NCBI RefSeq assembly: GCF_004402695.1
Contig: NZ_SOFL01000057.1
Span: forward strand, 39,805-103,804
Length of the DNA stretch: 64,000 bases
Direction of reading: 5' to 3'
Source: Cryobacterium adonitolivorans
GTDB lineage: Bacteria > Actinomycetota > Actinomycetes > Actinomycetales > Microbacteriaceae
The notes under the pieces are model-generated. The model was not told the origin of the DNA. It saw nothing but the letters and a program-made list of their open reading frames with translations, and did no database searches. This document shows positions 54,024 to 62,537 of the stretch, one piece after another (within the stretch, counting starts at the first letter, position 1; every line of letters starts with the position of its first letter). Both the position numbers and the translations under genes were made by a program.

Positions 54024-54628
54024 AAATTTACCTGCCTTGCGGGGAGAGTGCGGGGGCGCCAGGGCTCCCTGTGGGATTCGAATTCTGCGATTCGCGCTTC
54101 GTCGCGCAGGGTGAGGCCGATGTCGTCCAGGCCTTCCAGCAGTCGCCATCTAGTGTATTCGTCGACCTCAAATGAGACTGTGAGCTCGCCGACACTGGCA
54201 GTACAGGCAACCAAATCAACGGTCAGTTCTATTCCGGGGTTCGCCTCGAGGATTCCCCAGAGGGTCTCGGCGTCGTCCTCGCTGATCTGGCCGGCCAGCA
54301 GGCCCTGCTTGCCGGAGTTGCCCCGGAAAATGTCGCCGAACCGGGGGCTCAGCACCACGTCGAAGCCGAAGTCGCGCAACGCCCAGACGGCGTGTTCCCG
54401 GGAGGATCCGGTGCCGAAGTCGGCGCCGACCACCAGGACCTTGGGGCTTTGGTAGGCCGGCTGGTTGAGAATGAACTCAGGATCCTGGCGCCAGCCGTAG
54501 AAGAGGGCATCCTCGAAACCGGTCTTGGTGACCCGCTTGAGGAACACGGCGGGGATGATCTGGTCGGTGTCGACGTTCGAGCGGCGCATGGGCACGGCGA
54601 CACCGGTGACGGTGGTGAATTTCTGCAT
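54020..54628 (-). CDS. leuD: 3-isopropylmalate dehydratase small subunit
   Basis: A 202-residue aconitase-swivel domain protein. [37 protein letters not shown] and [15 protein letters not shown] are the family marks. With LeuC it isomerises 2-isopropylmalate in leucine synthesis. The ATG at 54628 follows leuC by 15 bases and the stop overlaps murA, so leuC-leuD-murA-plsC-gpsA-ddl may be one transcript. Confidence 0.96.
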   Translation of the reverse strand: MQKFTTVTGVAVPMRRSNVDTDQIIPAVFLKRVTKTGFEDALFYGWRQDPEFILNQPAYQSPKVLVVGADFGTGSSREHAVWALRDFGFDVVLSPRFGDIFRGNSGKQGLLAGQISEDDAETLWGILEANPGIELTVDLVACTASVGELTVSFEVDEYTRWRLLEGLDDIGLTLRDEARIAEFESHREPWRPRTLPARQVNL

Positions 54629-54643
54629 GACGGCTGCTCCTAC

Positions 54644-56143
54644 TTAGCGTGCGGGGACGAAAACGGCGGGAACGGCGTCGTGGCCCAGCATGCCGTCCTG
54701 GACGAGGTCCCACGGGCTCGAGAGGGTGCCGCGGATGGCGGTGGCCGCGGCCACCAGCGGAGAGACCAGGTGGGTGCGTCCGCCCTTGCCCTGCCGGCCC
54801 TCGAAGTTGCGGTTGCTGGTGGAGGCGCAACGCTCCCCAGGGGCCAGCTGGTCCGGGTTCATGCCCAGGCACATCGAGCAGCCGGCGAAACGCCATTCGG
54901 CGCCGAAGGCGAGGAAGATCTTGTCAAGACCCTCGGCCTCGGCTTCGATCCGCACGCGGGCGGAACCGGGCACGACGAGCATCCGCACGCCGTCGGCGAT
55001 GGACTTGCCCTTGATGATCTCGGCGGCGGCGCGCAGGTCTTCGACGCGGCTGTTGGTGCAGGAGCCGAGGAACACGGTGTCGACGTGGATGTCCTTCATG
55101 GCGGTGCCGGCGGCCAGGTCCATGTATTCGAGGGCGCGTTCCGCGGCACTGCGCTCGTTGGCGTCGTCGATGTCGGCGGGGTTGGGCACGGTGTCGCTGA
55201 GCGAGACGCCCTGTCCGGGGTTGGTGCCCCAGGTCACGAACGGTTCAAGGGTGTCGGCGTCGAGGATGACCTCGGCGTCGAAGCTGGCACCCTCGTCGGT
55301 GGCCAGGGTGTCCCAGTACGCGACGGCGTCGTCCCAGTCGGCGCCGGCGGGCGCGTGGGCGCGGCCCTCGAGGTAGGCGTAGGTGGTGGCGTCCGGCGCG
55401 ACCATGCCGGCGCGGGCGCCGGCCTCGATCGACATGTTGCAGATGGTCATGCGGCCCTCCATGGAGAGGGCGCGGATGGCGCTGCCGCGGTATTCGAGCA
55501 CGTAGCCCTGGCCGCCGCCGGTGCCGATTCGGGCGATCACGGCGAGAATGATGTCCTTGGCGGTGACGCCGGGGCGCAAGGTGCCGTTGACGGTGATCGC
55601 CATGGTCTTGAACGGCTTGAGCGGCAGCGTCTGGGTGGCCATGACGTGCTCCACCTCGCTGGTGCCGATGCCCAGCGCCATGGCGCCGAAGGCCCCGTGG
55701 GTGGAGGTGTGCGAGTCGCCGCAGACGACGGTGATGCCCGGCTGGGTCAGGCCCAGCTGCGGGCCGACCACGTGCACTATGCCCTGTTCGATGTCGCCGA
55801 GCGAGTGCAGGCGGATGCCGAACTCGGCGCAGTTGCGGCGCAGGGTTTCGATCTGGGTGCGACTGGTCAGATCGGCGATGGGCCGGTCGATCGCCAGGGT
55901 CGGCGTGTTGTGGTCCTCGGTCGCGATCGTCAGGTCTGGCCGGCGAACCGGGCGTCCCGCAAGGCGCAGCCCGTCGAAAGCCTGCGGGCTGGTGACCTCG
56001 TGCACGAGGTGCAGGTCGATGTAGATGAGGTCGGGCGTGCCGTTTTCACCCTTGGCCACCAAGTGTTTGTCCCAGACCTTCTCGGCCAGGGTGCGGGGGC
56101 GGATATCCGCCATGGGTGAATCAGTGTTCACTGCATTAGTCAT
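54644..56143 (-). CDS. leuC: 3-isopropylmalate dehydratase large subunit
   Basis: A 499-residue [4Fe-4S] hydro-lyase. The cluster cysteines lie in [14 protein letters not shown] and [14 protein letters not shown], and [19 protein letters not shown] is the substrate loop. The ATG at 56143 ([19 protein letters not shown]) or the ATG ten codons downstream could be the start. The upstream region to 56449 has no visible leucine-rich leader peptide. Confidence 0.96.
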   Translation of the reverse strand: MTNAVNTDSPMADIRPRTLAEKVWDKHLVAKGENGTPDLIYIDLHLVHEVTSPQAFDGLRLAGRPVRRPDLTIATEDHNTPTLAIDRPIADLTSRTQIETLRRNCAEFGIRLHSLGDIEQGIVHVVGPQLGLTQPGITVVCGDSHTSTHGAFGAMALGIGTSEVEHVMATQTLPLKPFKTMAITVNGTLRPGVTAKDIILAVIARIGTGGGQGYVLEYRGSAIRALSMEGRMTICNMSIEAGARAGMVAPDATTYAYLEGRAHAPAGADWDDAVAYWDTLATDEGASFDAEVILDADTLEPFVTWGTNPGQGVSLSDTVPNPADIDDANERSAAERALEYMDLAAGTAMKDIHVDTVFLGSCTNSRVEDLRAAAEIIKGKSIADGVRMLVVPGSARVRIEAEAEGLDKIFLAFGAEWRFAGCSMCLGMNPDQLAPGERCASTSNRNFEGRQGKGGRTHLVSPLVAAATAIRGTLSSPWDLVQDGMLGHDAVPAVFVPAR

Positions 56144-56327
56144 GTTCGTGCGTCTTCCTCGGGAACGGTGGTCAGCCAACGACAAACTCCGCGACGAGTG
56201 GGCCTGTTAGATACGAGACTCGTCGCGGCACAGAAGAAGAAGTCGACGTTGCAGCACACCTCAGGCTAACACTGCGGCCGGGATTCGACAGGCACGGCGG
56301 TTGCGAGCGTGTGGGCGACGTAGAGTG
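56144..56327 (-). other. leuC upstream region
   Basis: This part of the 306-bp divergent gap between leuC and the MFS gene should contain the leuCD promoter. I could not identify a convincing -35/-10 pair or an attenuator. The far end contains a copy of the 61-nt palindromic element. Confidence 0.5.
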
Positions 56328-56388
56328 CGCGAGCTGTGAGCTTTGCCCCAAAAAACCGCGCATCCTGGTGCTTTTCTCACGGTTCGCG
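56328..56388. repeat. 61-nt palindromic element, copy 2
   Basis: Same length as copy 1 (12736-12796) and identical at 51 of 61 positions by hand count. Outer arms CGCGAGCTGTGAG and CTCACGGTTCGCG pair with two G-T wobbles. The inner stem is eroded (GCCCCA against TGGTGC). It lies 61 bp upstream of the MFS start, so it is not simply a terminator there. Confidence 0.85.
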
Positions 56389-56449
56389 GATGCCTGCGGG
56401 AGCGGGGCGGCCGCTGGCAGTGGGGGGACGGTCGACGTATGGTGTGCGC

Positions 56450-58123
56450 ATGACGATCGTGACCGCTCCGAAGACCACAGGCAGGGTGCTGGTCGTGATC
56501 CTGCTGGCCCAGTTCATCATCGTCGTCGACTCCACGTTCATGAATGTGTCGCTGTCCACCCTCGTGGCGGATTTCGACACGACGGTCACCGGCATCCAGA
56601 ACGCCATCACGCTGTACACCCTGGTGATGGCCGCGTTCATGATCGCCGGCGCCAAGGTGGGCGACATCATCGGCCGCAAGCGTGCATTCGTGATCGGCCT
56701 CAGCGTGTACTCCGTGGGCACGAGCATCACCGCGATCTCCCCCACCCTGGCTGTCTTCATCCTGGGCTGGTCGATCCTCGAGGGGCTCGGCGCGGCAATG
56801 ATGCTCCCCGCCATGATGTCCCTGATCGTGTCGAACTTCGCCGCCGGCCCCGCCCGGGCCAAGGCCTACGCCGGCTTCGCCGCCATCGCGGGCATCGCCG
56901 CGGGCATCGGACCGATAATCGGCGGCCTGTTCACGTCATACCTGTCGTGGCGGCTGGCCTTCGCCAGCGAACTGCTCGTGGCGCTGTACATCGTGACCCA
57001 GTTGAAGATCATCAAGGATGCGCCCTTCCTGGGCCGGAAGCCCCGCTTCGACTGGACGGGGTTCATCCTCAGCGCCGCCGGCCTCATCACGGCGGTGCTG
57101 GGCATCGTGATGGCCTCGGCCTACGGACTGTTCATCAGCCGCGTCGACGTCGAGATCTTCGGGCAGGTCGTGCTCGCCGCCGGCCAGGTCTCCCCGACGG
57201 TCATCCTCGTGTCCATCGGCCTGCTGTTTCTCATCGCTTTCGTCCTGGTGGAACGGAGCCGGGACCGGCATCACCATGACACCCTCCTGGACTTGAGTCT
57301 TTTCGGTATTCGGGCGGTCTCGGCGGGGACGGCCGTGCAGCTGCTGCAGTATCTCGTGCTGACCGGCGCGATCTTCGCGCTCTCCCTTTATGTGCAGATG
57401 GAACTGAATTACTCGGCGATCCAAAGCGGGCTCACCCTGCTGCCGCTGTCCCTGGCCGTGCTGCTGTCCGCGGCGGTGAGCGGGCGGGTGTTCAGCCGCC
57501 GGTTCGCGCCGCGCTCCGTGATCCTCGCCGGCTTTGCCATCATCGTGGTCGGCGCGGCGGCGATGGGGGTGCTGGCCAGGGACGCCACGAGCGGAACCGA
57601 GTTCATCCTGGGGCTGGCGCTGGTCGGGTTCGGTGCGGGCACCATTGCCTCCCAGAACCAGAACCTCATCATGTCGTCGGTGAAACCACAGCGCTCCAAC
57701 GAAACCTCCGGCGTGATCAACACCTCCCAGAACATCGGGGCGTCCCTGGGCACGTCACTGGCCGGCGCCCTCATCCTGTCGGTGTTCGTCCTGACGGCCA
57801 CGACCCTCATCGACTCCAGCCCGGTCTTCTCGGCATCCGAACAGTCCCAACTGGACACCGCGGTCACCGAGAAGGCGCAAATCATCAGCGACGCGCAGCT
57901 CAGCAACGCCGTCGCGGAGCTCCCCGCCGATCAGCAGGCCGAGATCCTCGAGATCAACGCCGAGGCCCGGCAGACGGCGCTCACGGTGGTGTACGCCGGT
58001 CTGGCGCTCGCGGGGTTGCTCGGCTTCGCTGCGGCCCTGCGACTGCCCAGGACACCGCCGCTGTCGAGCACCGGGGCGGGCAGCACAGACACGAGCAAGG
58101 CCGGCACCGGCAAACAGCCCTAG
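56450..58123 (+). CDS. MFS transporter, DHA2-like
   Basis: A 557-residue protein with about 14 membrane helices. Helix 1 (VLVVILLAQFIIVVDSTFMNV) has the D1 motif, KVGDIIGRKRAFVIGLS is motif A, and AGIAAGIGPIIGGLFTSYLSWR is the antiporter motif C. A hydrophilic loop of about 50 residues before the last helix (EKAQIISDAQLSNAVAEL) is unusual. The substrate is unknown; no regulator is adjacent. TATGGT ends 7 bases before the ATG, pointing to a leaderless mRNA. Confidence 0.9.
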   Translation: MTIVTAPKTTGRVLVVILLAQFIIVVDSTFMNVSLSTLVADFDTTVTGIQNAITLYTLVMAAFMIAGAKVGDIIGRKRAFVIGLSVYSVGTSITAISPTLAVFILGWSILEGLGAAMMLPAMMSLIVSNFAAGPARAKAYAGFAAIAGIAAGIGPIIGGLFTSYLSWRLAFASELLVALYIVTQLKIIKDAPFLGRKPRFDWTGFILSAAGLITAVLGIVMASAYGLFISRVDVEIFGQVVLAAGQVSPTVILVSIGLLFLIAFVLVERSRDRHHHDTLLDLSLFGIRAVSAGTAVQLLQYLVLTGAIFALSLYVQMELNYSAIQSGLTLLPLSLAVLLSAAVSGRVFSRRFAPRSVILAGFAIIVVGAAAMGVLARDATSGTEFILGLALVGFGAGTIASQNQNLIMSSVKPQRSNETSGVINTSQNIGASLGTSLAGALILSVFVLTATTLIDSSPVFSASEQSQLDTAVTEKAQIISDAQLSNAVAELPADQQAEILEINAEARQTALTVVYAGLALAGLLGFAAALRLPRTPPLSSTGAGSTDTSKAGTGKQP

Positions 58124-58146
58124 ACGTCAGGCCCGAGGCACCTGCA

Positions 58147-58160
58147 CGGCGAATTCGCCG
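58147..58160. repeat. Perfect 14-bp palindrome after the MFS gene
   Basis: CGGCGAATTCGCCG is a perfect palindrome in the 143-bp gap between the convergent MFS and phosphatase genes. It has no loop and no T-run, so its role as a terminator is doubtful; it could be a protein-binding site or chance. Confidence 0.4.
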
Positions 58161-58266
58161 AGGGACAGGCCGTACGAGCACAGATCCCCTCTTGCCGTCT
58201 TTTAGTCCGGATTCGTGTTGCGTGGCCGGATGTCTTCAAGGTTCTGACCCGACGGGCGCTCGCGGG

Positions 58267-59076
58267 TCACATCGGTGTCTGGCCGGGGCCGCCCCAAGTC
58301 GACTCGACGATGACGACAGTGACATTGTCCCGTCCGCCCTTGGCCAGGGCCGCGGCGACAAGCACGTCGGCGAGTGATCCGAGGTCCTCCCGTCCGGCGT
58401 GCGAGGCGAGCAACTCCGCGATCTCGCCGACCGAGAGCTCCTTGGTGAGGCCGTCGGAGCAGATCAGGAAGGTGTGACGTCCGGTCGCGGGCAGCAGCCA
58501 GACATCCGCGTCGACGAATTCGTCGGCCCCGATGGCGCGGGTTATAACGTTTCGGTCCGGGTGCTTCTCGGCGTCCGTCGCCTTGATCAGGCCGGCATCC
58601 ACCATCTCCTGAACCGCGGAGTGGTCGACGCTGAGCTGTTCGAGGGTGCGACCATCCCAGGTGTAGATGCGGGAGTCACCGATATTGAAGGCCATCCAAT
58701 GGAAGCCCACGTCGTCGCCGGCATCGACGAACGCGACGCCGGTGAGGGTCGTGCCGGAGACGGCGGTGCCGAAGTCGTCCGCAGCGCTGAGATCGCGCAC
58801 CGCGTCGTTCGACGAGTGGATCGCGTCGAGGATCCGCTCGGGGGTCGAGGGCACATCCTGTTCGATGTGGTCGTCGAAGACCCTGATGACGGTCTGGCTG
58901 GCGGCGTCACCGTGGGCGTGTCCGCCCATGCCGTCCGCGACGAAGAACACCGGCGACCGGGCTAGATAGCTGTCTTCGTTCACCTTGCGCACGCGTCCGA
59001 CGTCGCTGCCGGCACTGAAGCTGAAGTGCACGCTCGAGTCGCCGAGGGTGATCACACTCTCACCGTTGACCGCCAT
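58267..59076 (-). CDS. PP2C-family serine/threonine phosphatase
   Basis: A 269-residue PPM phosphatase. Metal-binding residues appear in VRKVNEDSYLARSPVFFVADGMGGHAHGD, the central DSRIYTWDG and LICSDGLTKELS, and the final GGRDNVTVVIVE. It has no membrane segment, unlike PstP of the division cluster. The start at 59076 has GGAG upstream. It may oppose Ser/Thr kinases encoded elsewhere. Confidence 0.92.
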   Translation of the reverse strand: MAVNGESVITLGDSSVHFSFSAGSDVGRVRKVNEDSYLARSPVFFVADGMGGHAHGDAASQTVIRVFDDHIEQDVPSTPERILDAIHSSNDAVRDLSAADDFGTAVSGTTLTGVAFVDAGDDVGFHWMAFNIGDSRIYTWDGRTLEQLSVDHSAVQEMVDAGLIKATDAEKHPDRNVITRAIGADEFVDADVWLLPATGRHTFLICSDGLTKELSVGEIAELLASHAGREDLGSLADVLVAAALAKGGRDNVTVVIVESTWGGPGQTPM

Positions 59077-59274
59077 GTGCACTCCGCAAAATCCGTCCGG
59101 CTCCGATTCGGAGCGCTCCCGCCCTATTCGGGGGAAGTCGAGGTACCACCGTACCAATACCCTGGATCCATTCAGAAGTACTCTGACCGGGCAATCCGGG
59201 GGTAGCGCTCCACTGCCGCAGCCTCGGCCGGTCGGGGGATGGTCGCGGCATCGCACCGGCGATACCCTCGCGGT

Positions 59275-59568
59275 ATGAACAACGAAGAACTCCGCAAACT
59301 CGCGACGAAGCGGCTCAAGGCACGCCGGGACTTCTGGAACTATTGCGGAGTCTGGCTCGGGGTTTCTCTCATCGTCACCGCCGTGTGGCTGTTAACCGAT
59401 CCGGGCGGGTATTTCTGGCCGATCTGGCCGATCGGCGGCATGGGCATCGCCGCCTTCTTCATCGGCCTCGACGCCTTCGGACCCAACCGGGGCATCATCA
59501 CAGAAGACGCCATCGACGAAGAAGTGGCCCGAATCACCCGCGGCAACCAGGGCGGCGGCGCCAAGTAG
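59275..59568 (+). CDS. Small 2TM-domain membrane protein
   Basis: A 97-residue protein: a basic cytoplasmic start (RKLATKRLKARRDFWNY), two membrane helices (VWLGVSLIVTAVWLLT and WPIGGMGIAAFFIGLDAF), and an acidic tail ending RGNQGGGAK. It fits the 2TM-domain family often found near regulators. Function unknown. It is divergent from the phosphatase gene. Confidence 0.8.
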   Translation: MNNEELRKLATKRLKARRDFWNYCGVWLGVSLIVTAVWLLTDPGGYFWPIWPIGGMGIAAFFIGLDAFGPNRGIITEDAIDEEVARITRGNQGGGAK

Positions 59569-59597
59569 CCGGCGACCGGCGCCTGTGGCCGGATCAG

Positions 59598-59717
59598 CTA
59601 GGCACACTTCTGCACGATCGGCAGGGCCTTCCAGGTCTTGCCGAGTCCCCAGGTGTCGCGGTCGGCGAATACGGCGACTCCTGGCCGGCTTTCAGCAAGG
59701 ACAGGGTCGAGCGTCAC
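59598..59717 (-). pseudogene. Possible gene remnant downstream of tRNA-Glu
   Basis: Between the tRNA terminator and the 2TM gene, a 39-codon minus-strand frame (GTG 59717 to TAG 59598) translates as protein-like sequence, with residues such as VAVFADRDTWGLGKTWKAL. There is no ribosome site and no upstream extension. It may be the 3' remnant of a lost gene; chance cannot be excluded. Confidence 0.3.
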
Positions 59718-59721
59718 AAAT

Positions 59722-59758
59722 AAAAAAAACCCGGCCTCCTTCAAAGAAGGAGTGCCGG
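59722..59758 (-). terminator. Rho-independent terminator of tRNA-Glu
   Basis: On the minus strand CCCGGCACTCCTTC pairs with GAAGGAGGCCGGG (one A bulge) around a short TTT loop and runs into eight T residues. It starts about nine bases after the tRNA 3' end. This is the clearest intrinsic terminator in the window. Confidence 0.93.
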
Positions 59759-59766
59759 GGCGTTTG

Positions 59767-59839
59767 TGACCCCAACCGGATTCGAACCGGTGTTACCGCC
59801 GTGAGAGGGCGGTGTCCTAGGCCGCTAAACGATGGGGCC
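59767..59839 (-). tRNA. tRNA-Glu (CTC)
   Basis: A 73-nt minus-strand gene starting GGCCCCATCG with the acceptor stem closed by TGGGGTC and discriminator A. The D-arm is TTTAGCGGCCTAGGACA-like, the anticodon stem CCGCC-CTCTCAC-GGCGG carries CTC, and the T-arm CCGGTTCGAATCCGG is perfect. CCA is not fully encoded (CAA follows). It reads the frequent GAG codon of this GC-rich genome. Confidence 0.95.
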
Positions 59840-59984
59840 GTTTTGCAACTTCACGAGTATGCCACAGCCGGGTAACCGAGTTCAAATCGAGTGCGCCGTC
59901 CGCGCGTCGCGCAGGTCTATTGGTGCTCACAGGATGCGCGTGTCGCGCGTTGCCCGCGGTCTGGTTTGGGTATTAGCTCGAGAC

Positions 59985-60623
59985 ATGAAGTTGACCAAAC
60001 TCGAACACGCCGCACTCGTCCTCGAAGCCTCAGGGCAGAAGCTGTTCATCGACCCCGGATCGTTCACCACCGCACTGACCGAGACCGCCAATGCTGCCGC
60101 GATCGTGATCACTCACGAGCACCCCGACCACTGGACGCCCGAGCAGCTGAACCGCGTGATCGCCATGAACCCCGGCGTGCCCATCTACGGACCGGCCGGT
60201 GTTGCCGCTGCAGCCGGTGAGATCGCGGTGACCGTTGTCGCCGAGGGTGACACCGTTGAAGCAGGCCCGTTCACTCTGCGGTTCTTCGGCCAGAAGCACG
60301 CCGTCATCCACTCGTCGATCCCGGTGATCGACAACGTGGGAGTGCTCGTGAACGACGAGCTGTTCTACCCTGGTGACGCGTTCACGATCCCCGAGGGTGT
60401 CACCGTGAAGACCCTGGCCGTTCCGGCCGGTGCACCGTGGCTGAAGATCAGCGAGGTCATCGACTACGTGCTCGCGGTCAAGCCCATGCGCAGCTTCCCC
60501 ACCCACGAGATGGGACTGTCGCGAAGCGGCAAGGACCTGGCCAGCTCCCGCATCAAGAGCGCCACGGAGCAGTATGGCGGCACCTTCTTCCCGCTCGAAC
60601 CCCACGAGTCGCTTGACCTGTAA
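59985..60623 (+). CDS. MBL-fold metal-dependent hydrolase
   Basis: A 212-residue metallo-beta-lactamase-fold protein of the L-ascorbate-6-phosphate-lactonase-like/UPF0173 type. The HxHxDH motif is ITHEHPDHW near residue 45, HAVIHSSIPVI carries a further ligand region and FYPGDAF the Asp. ATG 59985 (MKLTKLEHAALVLEA) is chosen from the fold; TATTAG lies about 8 bases upstream, consistent with a leaderless mRNA. Substrate unknown. Confidence 0.88.
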   Translation: MKLTKLEHAALVLEASGQKLFIDPGSFTTALTETANAAAIVITHEHPDHWTPEQLNRVIAMNPGVPIYGPAGVAAAAGEIAVTVVAEGDTVEAGPFTLRFFGQKHAVIHSSIPVIDNVGVLVNDELFYPGDAFTIPEGVTVKTLAVPAGAPWLKISEVIDYVLAVKPMRSFPTHEMGLSRSGKDLASSRIKSATEQYGGTFFPLEPHESLDL

Positions 60624-60644
60624 CCGCATATCGAAGGAGATCCC

Positions 60645-61022
60645 ATGCGCTTCTCGTTGCTCATCATCAAGGCTGAGACCAGGGAGGGCGACATCTCCGA
60701 GGAGGAGCTGCCGCCGTTTAGGGAGCTGTTCGATGCGTACGCGGCGTCGCTGCAGGAGTCAGGCGCGCTGGTATCGGCGGATATCTTTCGGCCCGCTGCG
60801 GAGTCCACCACGGTGACGCTCCGCGGCGGCAGCCGGGAGGTGCGTGACGGCCCGTTCATCGACGCCGTCGAATCCCTGTCGGGCTGCTTCGTGATCGACG
60901 TGCCGAACCGGGCCGCCGCGCTGGAGTGGGCCGAGAAATGCCCCGCCGCGCTCTACGGTGTCGTCGAGGTACGCCCGGCGGCGCTGGCCTTCCACGACGG
61001 ACGCTGGCGCGGCGAGGGCTGA
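60645..61022 (+). CDS. YCII-related domain protein
   Basis: A 125-residue YCII-domain (dimeric alpha/beta barrel) protein with RFSLLIIKAE, LQESGALVSADIFRPA and the DGPFIDAVESLSGCFVIDV motif typical of actinobacterial YciI-like proteins, often neighbours of ECF sigma factors (none here). A clear AAGGAGATCCC site precedes the ATG. It is 21 bp downstream of the MBL gene and probably co-transcribed. Confidence 0.88.
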   Translation: MRFSLLIIKAETREGDISEEELPPFRELFDAYAASLQESGALVSADIFRPAAESTTVTLRGGSREVRDGPFIDAVESLSGCFVIDVPNRAAALEWAEKCPAALYGVVEVRPAALAFHDGRWRGEG

Positions 61023-61024
61023 CG

Positions 61025-62164
61025 CTAGGGACTGTCGACGAGTTCAGGGACTTTCGCCAAGGTTGCGGTCGATTCTCGCCGGTTCGCAAGGACCGACGAG
61101 AAGAAGGCCGCGCAGATGAGGAACACTCCGATGAGTCCCGTGACGATCTCCGGGATCTCAAAACCGATGCTCAAGAGCAGGATGCCCGCGAGCGCACCGA
61201 TGGCCCAGTGGGCGCCATGGTCGAGGTAGATGTAGTCGTTGAGGGTGCCCTGGCGCACCAGGAAAATAGTGAGCGATCGGACGAACATCGCGCCGATCAG
61301 ACCGAGACCCAGCAGGATGATAATCGGGTCAGCGGTGATCGCGAACGCGCCGATGACGCCGTCGAAGGAGAAGGACGCGTCGAGGACTTCGAGGTAGAGG
61401 AATGAGAAGAACGCTGCCCGGCCGGTGAGCACGGCCAGTGACGACGCGCCGCCGCGTTTGGAGTCTGACACTCCCGAGCTCTCCTCGGCGGCATCTTGGG
61501 TGCCTGCGTCGTCCTCGGCAGCGTCGCCACCCTCGAACAATGACCCGAGTCCGTTCACCAGGATGTACGTGATGAGGCCGAGCACGCCTGCAATGAGGAC
61601 CAGCGAGGGATCTTCGGCAATGGCAGCTCCGGCGAGCAGGGCGGCGAGTGCGACAACGTACGACAGCGAATCGAGCTTGCCAACCTTTGCCAGTGGCTTC
61701 TCCAGCCAGCTGAGCCAGGTGATGTCCCGGTCTTCGAAAATGAAGTCCAGAAAGAGCATGAGCAGGAACATGCCGCCGAAGGCTGCAATCTGCGGGTGCG
61801 CGTCGTGCAGATAGTGACCATAGGTACCGACGGTTGCCGGGTCGCCCTTCTCCAGGGCCAGGGTGATGACCTCTCCGAATGACAAGCCCGTGGTTGCGGA
61901 CACAAGAACGAGTGGCATGACCAGGCGCATCCCGACGACGGCGATGAGGATGCCGATCGTGAGGAAGATCTTCTGCCAGAATTCCGACATTTTCTCCAGC
62001 ACTCTGGCATTGACAACCGCGTTGTCAAAGGAGAGAGAAATCTCCATCAGCCCGAGGATCACGCAGAGTGCAACCGCAGCCCAGCCTCCGTAGAGCAGCG
62101 CAATAGCGAGCGCAATCAGGGAAACTATGAGCGACCACGAGAAGTGGTGGAAGAACGTTTTCAT
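61025..62164 (-). CDS. DUF475 / TerC-like integral membrane protein
   Basis: A 379-residue protein with about nine membrane helices. DUF475 marks are GLMEISLSFDNAVVNARVL near residue 40 and LEVLDASFSFDGVIGAFAI near 250, two copies of an Asp-containing S-F-D motif as in TerC tellurite-resistance proteins, which are thought to handle metal ions. A hydrophilic acidic linker (AEDDAGTQDAAEES) separates the halves. It is convergent with the YCII gene, overlapping neither. Confidence 0.9.
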   Translation of the reverse strand: MKTFFHHFSWSLIVSLIALAIALLYGGWAAVALCVILGLMEISLSFDNAVVNARVLEKMSEFWQKIFLTIGILIAVVGMRLVMPLVLVSATTGLSFGEVITLALEKGDPATVGTYGHYLHDAHPQIAAFGGMFLLMLFLDFIFEDRDITWLSWLEKPLAKVGKLDSLSYVVALAALLAGAAIAEDPSLVLIAGVLGLITYILVNGLGSLFEGGDAAEDDAGTQDAAEESSGVSDSKRGGASSLAVLTGRAAFFSFLYLEVLDASFSFDGVIGAFAITADPIIILLGLGLIGAMFVRSLTIFLVRQGTLNDYIYLDHGAHWAIGALAGILLLSIGFEIPEIVTGLIGVFLICAAFFSSVLANRRESTATLAKVPELVDSP

Positions 62165-62356
62165 TCGAGCCTGGTTGGGATCACCCGTTTCGTCGGGCTC
62201 TCCGCATCCTTTCTGGGAGTTCGTGGGCCGCCACGTGTCGAGGTCGAAGATCCATGGGGTGGCACACCACGGTAACGCCGCAGCGGGCAAAGGCGTGCAT
62301 CGTTGTGAACTGTATTGAGGCCGAGCGATGGACGTTTACAGGGATAGAGGTCGCAA

Positions 62357-62387
62357 ACACGGACCGGGTGCCCAATCCCGTCCGTGT
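62357..62387 (-). terminator. Hairpin between the fusion gene and DUF475
   Basis: ACACGGACCGGG pairs with CCCGTCCGTGT (11 bp, one bulged C) around TGCCCAAT. It is downstream of the 62538 gene stop, so could stop transcription there, but the following T-run is weak (TGTTTGCG). Confidence 0.5.
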
Positions 62388-62402
62388 AATGTCACTTTGT
62401 CC

Positions 62403-62534
62403 TTAGAGCCAGGTGCGGTTCTGCACAGGCTCGACCTCCCAGGCGAAGTGGTTGATCGGCAGGCCGCTCAACGGCACCCCCGGTGACCAGGCGCAGAGCA
62501 CTGCACAGCGTGGCTGACGTGCTGAAAGTGACAC
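62403..62534 (-). pseudogene. Short possible coding remnant after the hydrolase fusion
   Basis: A 43-codon frame from GTG 62534, 4 bases after the preceding stop with a GAGGG upstream, ends at TAA 62405-62403. Its C-terminal part reads PLSGLPINHFAWEVEPVQN, protein-like and not low-complexity. I do not recognise it. It may be a small protein or the 3' remnant of a lost gene. Confidence 0.3.
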
Positions 62535-62537
62535 CCT

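Larger units (their letters stand above)
62165..62537. other. Intergenic region with a hairpin, upstream of DUF475
   Basis: These 373 bases separate the hydrolase-fusion stop from the DUF475 start. They must hold the DUF475 promoter (none convincing). They contain the hairpin 62357-62387 and a short minus-strand frame at 62403-62534; no other gene is visible. Confidence 0.6.

Noticed and set aside
52713..56119. Two long plus-strand frames opposite murA and leuC (580 and 575 codons)
   Set aside because: Both lie exactly opposite well-supported enzymes, with Val/Asp/Ala/Gly-rich antisense composition and no domains.
56144..56327. Leucine leader peptide or T-box upstream of leuC
   Set aside because: No short frame rich in Leu codons with a ribosome site and no T-box-like antiterminator bases were found.
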